A stretch of DNA of 64,000 bases, taken from Zoogloea oleivorans (GTDB taxonomy: Bacteria; Pseudomonadota; Gammaproteobacteria; Burkholderiales; Rhodocyclaceae). The stretch spans positions 1 to 64,000 of the forward strand of contig NZ_SDKK01000002.1 in the NCBI RefSeq assembly GCF_008107625.1. The letters run 5' to 3'. A program made the translations under genes and the position numbers. The notes beneath the pieces are model-generated. The model saw only the letters and a list, made by a program, of their open reading frames with translations. It ran no database searches and was not told the DNA's origin. Shown here piece by piece: positions 45,597 to 53,021 of this stretch. How positions within the stretch are numbered: position 1 is the first letter of the stretch; every line of letters begins with the position of its first letter.

Positions 45597-47801
45597 ATGG
45601 AAATTAAGGTCAATTTTCTCGACAAGCTTCGTCTTGAAGCCAAGTTCGATGACTTCACGGTAATCGCCGATCAGCCTATCCGCTATAAGGGCGATGGCTC
45701 GGCGCCGGGTCCGTTTGATTACTTTCTGGCTTCATCGGCTTTGTGTGCGGCTTATTTTGTGAAGCTGTACTGCGAAACGCGCAATATCCCTACCGACAAT
45801 ATCCGCCTGTCGCAAAACAATATTGTTGATCCGGAAAACCGCTACAAGCAGATTTTCAAGATCCAGGTCGAATTGCCGGCGGATATCTCCGCCGCAGACC
45901 GGCAGGGCATCCTGCGCTCCATCGAGCGTTGTACGGTGAAAAGGGTGGTGCAAACCGGGCCTGATTTTGTCATTGAGGAAGTAGAAAATCTGGATGCCGA
46001 TGCGCAGGCCTTGCTGACACTGAATCCGGATTCAGCGGCAAGCACCTATATTGCGGGCAAGGATCTGCCGCTGGAGCAAACCATCGCCAATATGTCGGCG
46101 GTGCTGGCGGGCCTGGGCATCAAGATTGAAATCGCGTCGTGGCGCAATCTTGTTCCCCATGTGTGGTCGCTGCATATCCGCGATGCGCACTCGCCGATGT
46201 GCTTTACCAATGGCAAGGGCGCAACCAAGGAAAGCGCCTTGGCCTCGGCCTTGGGTGAATTCATCGAGCGAGCGAATTGCAATCATTTCTACAACGACCA
46301 GTTCTGGGGGGAAGACATTGCCAATGCGGCATTCGTGCATTACCCGGATGAGCGCTGGTTCAAGCCGGGCCGCAAGGATGCGCTGCCGGCTGGCATTCTC
46401 GATGACTACTGCCTGCAGATTTACAACCCCGATGGCGAGTTGCGCGGCTCGCATTTGTACGACACCAACTCCGGCAACGTGCAGCGCGGCATCTGTGCGC
46501 TGCCGTATGTGCGCCAGTCGGACGGCGCGGTGGTGTATTTCCCCACCAACCTGATCGACAACCTGTTCCTCAGCAATGGCATGAGTGCCGGCAATACGCT
46601 GGTCGAAGCACAGGTGCAATGCCTGTCGGAAATCTTTGAGCGGGCGGTAAAGCGTGAAATTCTGGAAGGTGAACTCGCCCTGCCCGATGTGCCGCACGAC
46701 GTGCTGGCCAAATACCCCGGCATTCTGGCCGGCATCGAGGAACTGGAAAAGCAGGGCTTTCCGGTACTGGTGAAGGATGCCTCGCTGGGCGGCGAGTTTC
46801 CGGTGATGTGCGTCACCTTGATGAACCCGCGTACCGGCGGTGTATTTGCGTCGTTCGGGGCCCACCCGAGCCTGGAGGTGGCGCTGGAGCGCAGCCTGAC
46901 CGAATTGCTGCAAGGGCGCAGTTTTGAAGGCCTGAACGATTTGCCCCGGCCCACCTTTGAAAGCAACGCCGTCACCGAGCCGAATAACTTCGTTGAACAC
47001 TTCATCGATTCCAGCGGCGTGGTGTCGTGGCGCTTTTTCAGTGCCAAGGCCGATTACGAATTTGTCGAGTGGGACTTTTCCGGCCAGGGTGAAAACTCCA
47101 ATGCCATTGAGGCCGCGACACTCTTCGGCATTCTCGAAGAGATGGGCAAGGAAGTGTACATGGCGGTGTATGACCAATTAGGCGCAACGGCCTGCCGCAT
47201 TCTGGTGCCGGACTATTCGGAAGTCTATCCGGTGGAAGACCTGATCTGGGACAACACCAACAAGGCCCTGCAGTTCCGCGCCGACATCCTGAACCTGCAT
47301 CGCCTCGACGATGCCAGCCTGGAAGCACTGCTGGAACGTCTGGAAGACAGCGAGCTTGATAATTACACCGACATCATCACCTTGATCGGCATCGAGTTTG
47401 ACGAGAATACGGCCTGGGGTCAGCTGACGATTCTGGAATTGAAGCTGCTGATCAATCTCGCCTTGCAGCAATTCGAAGCGGCGAAGGAACTCGTCGAAGC
47501 CTTCCTGCAATACAACGAGAACACCGTTGATCGCGGCTTGTTTTATCAGGCCCTGAATGTGGTGCTGGAGGTGCTGCTGGACGACGAGCTGGAACTGGAC
47601 GATTACGTGGTCAATTTCCGCCGCATGTTTGGCAACCCGCGCATGGATGCGGTGCTGGGCTCAGTGGACGGCAGCGTGCGCTTCTTCGGTCTGACGCCAA
47701 CAAGCATGAAACTGGAAGGGCTCGACAGGCATCAGCGCCTGATCGACAGCTACAAAAAACTGCACGCGGCGCGGGCCTGTCGGGTGGCCGGTATCGGATA
47801 A
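45597..47801 (+). CDS. OsmC-YcaO fusion protein
   Basis: A 734-residue protein. Residues 1-140 are an OsmC/Ohr-like domain (SAPGPFDYFLASSALCAAYFVK, split, with a Cys in ALCAAYF and a second in ERCTVK). Residues about 150-600 are a YcaO domain with the ATP-binding pattern ESALASALGEFIERANC and EAQVQCLSEIFERAVK. The C-terminal 130 residues form a helical tail like that of E. coli YcaO. YcaO enzymes activate amide backbones with ATP; E. coli YcaO is linked genetically to RimO-dependent modification of ribosomal protein S12. No precursor peptide or RiPP export gene is adjacent. Codon use is visibly more AT-rich than its neighbours (for example the first 15 codons), suggesting different ancestry. 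Confidence 0.9.
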   Translation: MEIKVNFLDKLRLEAKFDDFTVIADQPIRYKGDGSAPGPFDYFLASSALCAAYFVKLYCETRNIPTDNIRLSQNNIVDPENRYKQIFKIQVELPADISAADRQGILRSIERCTVKRVVQTGPDFVIEEVENLDADAQALLTLNPDSAASTYIAGKDLPLEQTIANMSAVLAGLGIKIEIASWRNLVPHVWSLHIRDAHSPMCFTNGKGATKESALASALGEFIERANCNHFYNDQFWGEDIANAAFVHYPDERWFKPGRKDALPAGILDDYCLQIYNPDGELRGSHLYDTNSGNVQRGICALPYVRQSDGAVVYFPTNLIDNLFLSNGMSAGNTLVEAQVQCLSEIFERAVKREILEGELALPDVPHDVLAKYPGILAGIEELEKQGFPVLVKDASLGGEFPVMCVTLMNPRTGGVFASFGAHPSLEVALERSLTELLQGRSFEGLNDLPRPTFESNAVTEPNNFVEHFIDSSGVVSWRFFSAKADYEFVEWDFSGQGENSNAIEAATLFGILEEMGKEVYMAVYDQLGATACRILVPDYSEVYPVEDLIWDNTNKALQFRADILNLHRLDDASLEALLERLEDSELDNYTDIITLIGIEFDENTAWGQLTILELKLLINLALQQFEAAKELVEAFLQYNENTVDRGLFYQALNVVLEVLLDDELELDDYVVNFRRMFGNPRMDAVLGSVDGSVRFFGLTPTSMKLEGLDRHQRLIDSYKKLHAARACRVAGIG

Positions 47802-47812
47802 GCACCTGTCGC

Positions 47813-50422
47813 TCATTGACTTGACCTCTGCAGCCACTTCAACACGGTTTCATAGAGCCGGTCCGGATCGGTCGGCTTGGTTATAAAGTCGTCCATCCCG
47901 GCTTCGCAACAGTGTTTCTTGTCCTCGGCAAAGGCATTCGCCGTCATCGCCAGAATGGGAATTCCCGCGCGGTGGGGCAGTTGCCGGATCTGTCGCGTCG
48001 CATCCAGACCGTCCAGAACCGGCATTTGCATATCCATCAGGATCATCGCATAGCTGCCCGAGCGGGCCATTTCCACGGCTTCCCGGCCATCCCTGGCGAG
48101 GTCGACCTTGAGACCGACATCCTCCAGCAGCATCTGGGCAATTTCCCGGTTGACCGGTTCGTCCTCCGCCACGAGGATGCGCTTGCCGGCATGATCGCGC
48201 TGGATCGCCTGCTCGGCGCTTTCCCCCCCGGCCTTGGCCTTCTCCTCGACGGAATGCTCGGCCTTCCTGAGAACCGCCGTGAACCAGAAGGTACTGCCCT
48301 TGCCTTCGGTACTGATCACGTCGGCGCTTCCTCCCATCACTTCGGCGATCTTCCGGGTGATCGCCAGGCCCAGACCGGTGCCGCCGTACTTGCGCGTGGT
48401 CGAGTTGTCGGCCTGCTCGAAGGCGCCGAATAGTTTGCTGAGTACGTCGGGGGCAATGCCGATGCCGCTATCCTCGATTTCGAAACGGAGGGTAACGGTC
48501 GCATCCGTCTGTGATTCTTGCCTCACTCTCAGGGTGATGTGGCCTGTCTCGGTGAACTTGAGGGCATTGGAAGCATAGTTGAGCAGAGCCTGCTGCAGCC
48601 GGGTGGGGTCGCCATAGAGGTTGGGGGGCACGGAGACCGTCTCCATGTGCAAGCGAATCCCCTTGCTCCTGGCCTTCTGACCCAGCATCGAGGCGATGTT
48701 GCCGAGCAGGGCTTCGACATGAACCGGGGCATCGTCCAGCGTGAATTTGCCGGCTTCTATCTTGGACAGATCGAGAACGGCATTGAGGATCTCAAGCAGG
48801 TGATTGCCGGCGACTTCGATCTTTTCAATCTTGTCGGTCTGCTCCGGATTCAGCCCGCTGCGGCGCAGGATGTGGGCCATGCCGGTGATGGCATTCAGCG
48901 GGGTACGAATCTCGTGGCTCATGTTGGCCAGGAAGGCGCTCTTGGCGACGTTGGCGGTTTCGGCGGCTTCTTTGGCCATGCGCAGATCCCGTGTCTGCGC
49001 CTTGACGAGTTCTTGAAGATGCTGGCGATGCTGCTCGAGTTCGAGCTCATTCCGCTTGCGTGCGGTAATGTCCGTATGGGTCCCGCACATGCGCAGCGGC
49101 TTACCGTCAGCGTCACGCTGCATCACGCTGGCCTGGTCAAGAATCCAGCGCACGCTGCCGTCCTTATGGAGCATCCGGTACTCAAGCCGATGCATGCTGG
49201 AGCGTCCCTCGAGCACCGCATTGATGGAGTTCCATGCGCACTCGCGGTCATCCGGGTGAATGAAATCCGTCCATTGCCTGGCAGTCTGCTGGATTTCGCT
49301 GTGGGAGTAACCCAGCAACGCGGCCCACTGCTCGTTCCGGTCGACTTTACCGGCCGCAATGTTCCAGTCCCAAAAACCGAGTTCTGACCCTTGCAGGACG
49401 AAGCGCAGCTGTTTCTCGCTATTCTCCAATGCGAGTTCCGAGTGTTTGCGTTCGGAAATGTCCTCCACCATGGCAACCACATAATCCGGGCTGCCATCCG
49501 GCTTGCGCACATGGCTGACAGCCAGTCGCGTATAGACCAGGTGACCATCCTTGTGGATGAAGCGCTTGTCCATGGCATAGCTGTTGATTTCGCCGGCCAG
49601 CATGCGGTTGAACTGTGCCAGGTCGGGTGCCAGATCCTCCGGGTAGGTGAGCGCCGGCCAGGACATGTGGGTCAGTTCAGCGCGCGTATAACCGAGCGTG
49701 GCGCAAAGGGCATCATTGACCTCGACCCAGCCTTTTTCCAGGCTGGTGATGGCAAGACCGACGGTGGAGTGATCGAAGTAGGCGTGAAAACGCTCCATGC
49801 TGGCGCGCTCTTCTGCAATCACGGCATTCTGTGCAGCCTGCAATGCCTCGCGGTCGCCCAACTGCAGCTCGTAATTGCGAAAGATCAGGCACAACAGCAT
49901 GGTCGCCAAAGGATAGAACAGCAGGAGCACCCACCAGGCCTGTTCGATGAAGGCATACCCCGCGCGGTTGGGCACCAGCGTAAATGCCGCCAACTGAGCG
50001 ATCTGCACCACCACGCCCAACACGAAGTAGTGTCCGGCAGCCGGAGTCGTGTTGCGGCGTTGCCACCACCACCGCGCCAGTACCCCAAGCAGGGCGGACT
50101 GGAGCACCACCATCACGCCAACTGGCGCACCGATGCCGCCTAGCTGGTAGCGATAAACAGCCGCCATACCCGCGGCAATCGCGCCAGCCACGCCGCCGCC
50201 CACCACGCCGGCCACCGACAGCACAATAGAGCGGCCATCGAAGATCAGGCCCGGTGCAAAGTTCACCGGGTTCACCATCCCCAGCAAGGTCACCCCACCA
50301 AACACGAGCCCGAGCAGCACCTGACGGTTCAACGAGGACTTGTGGAAACGTGAAACCACAAGCTGGCCTGCTGCTACCAACGCAACCAGGAAGGCGATGT
50401 TGTTGATCAGGTTGATAAGCAT
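47813..50422 (-). CDS. Hybrid sensor histidine kinase with 5TMR-LYT, two PAS domains and receiver
   Basis: An 869-residue membrane kinase. The N-terminal 185 residues hold five to six hydrophobic helices of the 5TMR-LYT type (VNFAPGLIFDGRSIVLSVAG), also found in LytS sensors. Two PAS/PAC domains follow (about 215-335 and 340-460), a coiled coil, the His box [16 protein letters not shown], an ATPase domain ([17 protein letters not shown]) and a C-terminal receiver with Asp in [11 protein letters not shown] and Lys in ITKPTD. It is convergent with the OsmC-YcaO gene (11-base gap). No cognate regulator is nearby. Confidence 0.92.
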   Translation of the reverse strand: MLINLINNIAFLVALVAAGQLVVSRFHKSSLNRQVLLGLVFGGVTLLGMVNPVNFAPGLIFDGRSIVLSVAGVVGGGVAGAIAAGMAAVYRYQLGGIGAPVGVMVVLQSALLGVLARWWWQRRNTTPAAGHYFVLGVVVQIAQLAAFTLVPNRAGYAFIEQAWWVLLLFYPLATMLLCLIFRNYELQLGDREALQAAQNAVIAEERASMERFHAYFDHSTVGLAITSLEKGWVEVNDALCATLGYTRAELTHMSWPALTYPEDLAPDLAQFNRMLAGEINSYAMDKRFIHKDGHLVYTRLAVSHVRKPDGSPDYVVAMVEDISERKHSELALENSEKQLRFVLQGSELGFWDWNIAAGKVDRNEQWAALLGYSHSEIQQTARQWTDFIHPDDRECAWNSINAVLEGRSSMHRLEYRMLHKDGSVRWILDQASVMQRDADGKPLRMCGTHTDITARKRNELELEQHRQHLQELVKAQTRDLRMAKEAAETANVAKSAFLANMSHEIRTPLNAITGMAHILRRSGLNPEQTDKIEKIEVAGNHLLEILNAVLDLSKIEAGKFTLDDAPVHVEALLGNIASMLGQKARSKGIRLHMETVSVPPNLYGDPTRLQQALLNYASNALKFTETGHITLRVRQESQTDATVTLRFEIEDSGIGIAPDVLSKLFGAFEQADNSTTRKYGGTGLGLAITRKIAEVMGGSADVISTEGKGSTFWFTAVLRKAEHSVEEKAKAGGESAEQAIQRDHAGKRILVAEDEPVNREIAQMLLEDVGLKVDLARDGREAVEMARSGSYAMILMDMQMPVLDGLDATRQIRQLPHRAGIPILAMTANAFAEDKKHCCEAGMDDFITKPTDPDRLYETVLKWLQRSSQ

Positions 50423-50808
50423 GCTTTAGCGCCGAACGGGTTTGGAGGCTCGATTACTCTTGTGGCAAAGCCAGCTGAACGCAAGATACAACGAACACGA
50501 CCGTCTCGTGCATTCACGGCAGTTTCCGAGTCGACCAGCCGTTTCCACGCTTGATTTCGTCTTCCATTGCCGTACTCCTGTGTCGCCCCTGTCAAGGTCA
50601 ACACCTGAGCAGGGACTTACTGGGTCAATACAGGTGGCCCAAGCGGCAAACCCCGTTCACCGCCAGTCACATCCAGGGCACCCACCCATCCTGTGCGCCA
50701 AGCCCCCTCACCCAATCACCTCAAAAACGCTGATGCACCTTCCTTGACCCCTTGTTTCATATACACTTTTCTGTATAAATCTTCTCACCGATCTTCTCAC
50801 CCAAACCA
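50423..50808. promoter_or_regulatory. Promoter/operator region upstream of the YjjJ/HipA-like gene
   Basis: This 386-base gap lies between divergent genes. Near the HipA-like gene it holds an inverted repeat TATACA-CTTTTC-TGTATA (50760-50777). A -35-like TTGTTT (50752-50757) and a -10-like TATAAA (50774-50779) flank it, so a bound repressor would block the promoter. Two direct repeats CTTCTCACC follow (50781-50789 and 50793-50801), just before the start codon. The left two thirds show no recognisable gene. Confidence 0.5.
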
Positions 50809-52194
50809 ATGGCACGGACTCCGCCCTTCCCCCCCGCTCAACTCGAGGCCCTGCTGGCGCGCCGTCAAGGCTGGCGGGCCGTGGAGCTGGCCGATGAACT
50901 GGGTGTCAGCGTTCCGACCCTCCACCGGATGTTGCAGGGGCTGGCGCCGCAGGTGGTGTCGGCCGGCAAGGCCCGACGGGCTCGCTATGCCCTCAGCCGG
51001 CCGGTGCGGGGAGTGCGCCAGCGCTACCCCCTTTACGCGGTAGACGAAACCGGTGCTGCCGAGGAGATTGCGACCGTGGTTCCGGTCTGCCCCGCGGGCA
51101 CCTGGATGCCCCTCCCCGCCGGCATCTGGCCCGTTCCGAATGAAGCGCGTGACGGCTGGTGGGAGGGCTTGCCCTATCCGTTTTACGACATGCGTCCCCA
51201 GGGCTACATGGGCCGCCAGTTCGCGCTCGTGGCGCATCAGCCCTTGCAAGTGCCGGCCAACCCCAACGAGTGGACGGACGATGACATCCTCTATGCCCTG
51301 AGCCTGCGGGGCGCCGACCTCCCCGGCAATCTCATTGTCGGCCAGACAGCCTACGAGACATGGCTGCACACCAAGGTCACCCCCCTGCGCCTGCTCGATG
51401 AAGCCACGCTCGGCGCGGCTTACGCGGAACTGGCCGAACAGGCTGTCGGCAGCGGGGTCGCCGGCGCCAGCGCGGCCGGGGAGTTTCCCAAGTTCACGAC
51501 CACCCGCGCAGAGGAAGGACGGCCCACGCCGCATGTTCTGGTGAAGTTTTCCGGGGCGGATGGCTCAACGGCGGTCAGGCGCTGGGCCGACCTGCTCATC
51601 TGCGAGCATCTGGCACTCGAGGCCATGCGTGCCATTCCCGGTGTCGACAGCGCCCGCAGCCGCGTGTTGCAGCACGCGGGGCGAACCTTCCTCGAACTCG
51701 AACGCTTTGACCGGCACGGGCTGCATGGCCGCAGCCCGGTATGCAGCCTGTTCTCGCTCAATGCTGCACTGCTGGGCGACAGCTCGACCGACTGGAGCCG
51801 GCTTGCCGCACGCCTGCACATGGACAACCGGCTGTCGGCCGACACGCTCGAACAGGTGCGGCGCATCGGGTGGTTTGGCAAGCTCATCGGCAACACCGAC
51901 ATGCACCTGGGCAACCTGAGCTTCCGGCCGGGCCCCGAACTGACTCTCGCCCCCGGCTACGACATGCTGCCGATGTTCTACGCCCCCCTGGCCGGCGGCG
52001 AAGTCCCCGAGCGGGAATTTGGCGTGCAGCCCCCGCTCCCCCTGCCACCACAAAAAACCGACTGGCACCTTGCCTGCGAAGCCGCCCTGCAGTTCTGGCG
52101 GCAGGCCGAACAGGATGCCCGTATCAGTTCAGACTTCCGGCAACGCTGTGGCGCGAACGCCCGGAAAATTGAGGGCTGGCGGGGGCTGGTGTAG
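50809..52194 (+). CDS. yjjJ: YjjJ-like HipA-family kinase with fused N-terminal HTH
   Basis: A 461-residue single-protein HipA relative. Residues 1-65 are a helix-turn-helix (LADELGVSVPTLHRMLQGL) replacing a separate HipB antitoxin. The HipA kinase fold follows: GEFPKFTT as phosphate loop, VLVKFS with the ATP lysine, catalytic GNTDMHLGN near residue 365 and YDMLPM in place of DFG. It matches E. coli YjjJ (HipH), a HipA paralogue reported to be toxic. No separate antitoxin gene is present. The fused HTH probably binds the palindrome in its own promoter. Target tRNA synthetase or other substrate is unknown. Confidence 0.9.
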   Translation: MARTPPFPPAQLEALLARRQGWRAVELADELGVSVPTLHRMLQGLAPQVVSAGKARRARYALSRPVRGVRQRYPLYAVDETGAAEEIATVVPVCPAGTWMPLPAGIWPVPNEARDGWWEGLPYPFYDMRPQGYMGRQFALVAHQPLQVPANPNEWTDDDILYALSLRGADLPGNLIVGQTAYETWLHTKVTPLRLLDEATLGAAYAELAEQAVGSGVAGASAAGEFPKFTTTRAEEGRPTPHVLVKFSGADGSTAVRRWADLLICEHLALEAMRAIPGVDSARSRVLQHAGRTFLELERFDRHGLHGRSPVCSLFSLNAALLGDSSTDWSRLAARLHMDNRLSADTLEQVRRIGWFGKLIGNTDMHLGNLSFRPGPELTLAPGYDMLPMFYAPLAGGEVPEREFGVQPPLPLPPQKTDWHLACEAALQFWRQAEQDARISSDFRQRCGANARKIEGWRGLV

Positions 52195-52215
52195 GGGTCA
52201 GGCAAGAATAGCCAC

Positions 52216-52479
52216 TTGCCGAACCTGGCGAAGAACCAACCAGCACCACTTCAAGCACGATATCAAGAATTGTTTCGAGCATTTCCCCTCCAAGCCAGCC
52301 CAGTTCTCCTTCAACCAGAGTTAATGCACCTTTTGGGGGAATTAACTTGGCTAAAAGCTGAACCCGTTCTGCTCCGGGGAAAACAAGTTCATCTCGGAGC
52401 TGAACTCACTCCCCTTTCAGGAGAACCGGTTCGGCTCACCGCAAGGTCAGTTCATCTCAAAGCGAAGCCGGTTCACTAA
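52216..52479 (+). CDS. Possible 87-codon frame made largely of heptapeptide repeats; doubtful gene
   Basis: An open frame whose last 66 residues are tandem seven-residue units (for example PVLLRGK, QVHLGAE, PVRLTAR, SVHLKAK), because it crosses a 21-base tandem repeat in phase. The pattern is roughly P-V-H-L-K-A-E with an invariant Leu at the fourth place. The ATG at 52216 has no clear ribosome site, and the same DNA repeat continues past the TAA for two to three units, so translation is uncertain. It lies 21 bases after the HipA-like gene. It may be a chance frame over a DNA-level repeat. Confidence 0.3.
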   Translation: MPNLAKNQPAPLQARYQELFRAFPLQASPVLLQPELMHLLGELTWLKAEPVLLRGKQVHLGAELTPLSGEPVRLTARSVHLKAKPVH

Positions 52480-52530
52480 AAGGTTGAACCCGCTTAGCGT
52501 TAAGCCGAACCGGTTTTCTTTTGCGCCTTG
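52279..52530 (+). repeat. Degenerate 21-bp tandem repeat array, 12 units
   Basis: Twelve 21-base units run without spacers, starting at 52279, 52300, 52321, 52342, 52363, 52384, 52405, 52426, 52447, 52468, 52489 and 52510. The consensus begins CCGGTTCATC and ends AAAGCTGAA. Best kept are GTT at bases 4-6, C/T-rich bases 10-12 and GAA at 19-21, so unit junctions give AACCGGTT palindromes (for example near 52425 and 52509). The period equals two DNA helical turns. Most units differ at a third or more of positions, so the array is old or under weak constraint. Confidence 0.75.
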
Positions 52531-52551
52531 CGCCGGCCCTGGCGGGCGTAG

Positions 52552-52574
52552 TCGGACTGAAGTCCGACCCACAG
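52552..52574 (-). repeat. Single REP-like repeat
   Basis: GTCGGACTGAAGTCCGAC followed by CCACA, a perfect copy of the family seen at 4.55, 21.1 and 41.3 kb, in minus orientation. It stands alone 22 bases after the 21-bp array. The following stretch to 52779 shows no gene that can be supported. Confidence 0.85.
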
Positions 52575-52779
52575 GGGGCTGAGATCAGACGGATTTGTCG
52601 TCTTGCTCAGGTGCCTTGTCGGCAAACGCCTTCGCGGCATCCGAAAGGGAATCGACTCTTCTGGACCTGGCTTCGTCAGGCTTGCCGAGCACAGGCAAGG
52701 TAAAAGCGGGTTAGCACGCTCAAGCCATCTCACCCAAAATGTTACAATTCGTCACCTTCAGCGCTTGATAGCCATCTGC

Positions 52780-53004
52780 ATGACGAGATCCCCCTTCGAA
52801 GTCATTCATGGTGCTTTGCACACCCATGACAACGACGGTTCATTCTGGCTTGGCGAGATCACCGCCTTGCTCAACGATCCAGCGCATCACCGGCACAAGA
52901 AGGCCCTGGAAATCGTGAAGGTCTATGTGGAGAATCTGCTCCGCGCCGCCTCCGGGGGGTTGAATGAAAAGGTGAGCAATCACCCTGAAGCCCGTCAGTC
53001 ATAG
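52780..53004 (+). CDS. 74-residue hypothetical protein
   Basis: A small frame starting at ATG 52780 (MTRSPFEVIHGALHTHDNDGS). It has a mixed N-terminus and a helical middle (HRHKKALEIVKVYVENLLRAA). A longer frame to 52603 runs through REP-adjacent, unlikely sequence. No signal peptide, membrane segment or known motif is seen, and no strong ribosome site. It ends 17 bases from the stop of the convergent HD-GYP gene. Function unknown. Confidence 0.5.
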   Translation: MTRSPFEVIHGALHTHDNDGSFWLGEITALLNDPAHHRHKKALEIVKVYVENLLRAASGGLNEKVSNHPEARQS

Positions 53005-53021
53005 CGACCGGCCCCTGCGCT

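Noticed and set aside
50442-50747. A 101-codon plus-strand frame in the gap before the HipA-like gene
   Set aside because: No ribosome site, no motif and poor codon use; the gap looks regulatory.
50809-52194. Classical two-gene hipBA toxin-antitoxin locus
   Set aside because: No separate hipB is present; the HTH is fused to the kinase as in YjjJ.
52279-52530. CRISPR array at the 21-bp repeat
   Set aside because: Units are contiguous and degenerate, with no unique spacers of constant length and no cas genes in the window.
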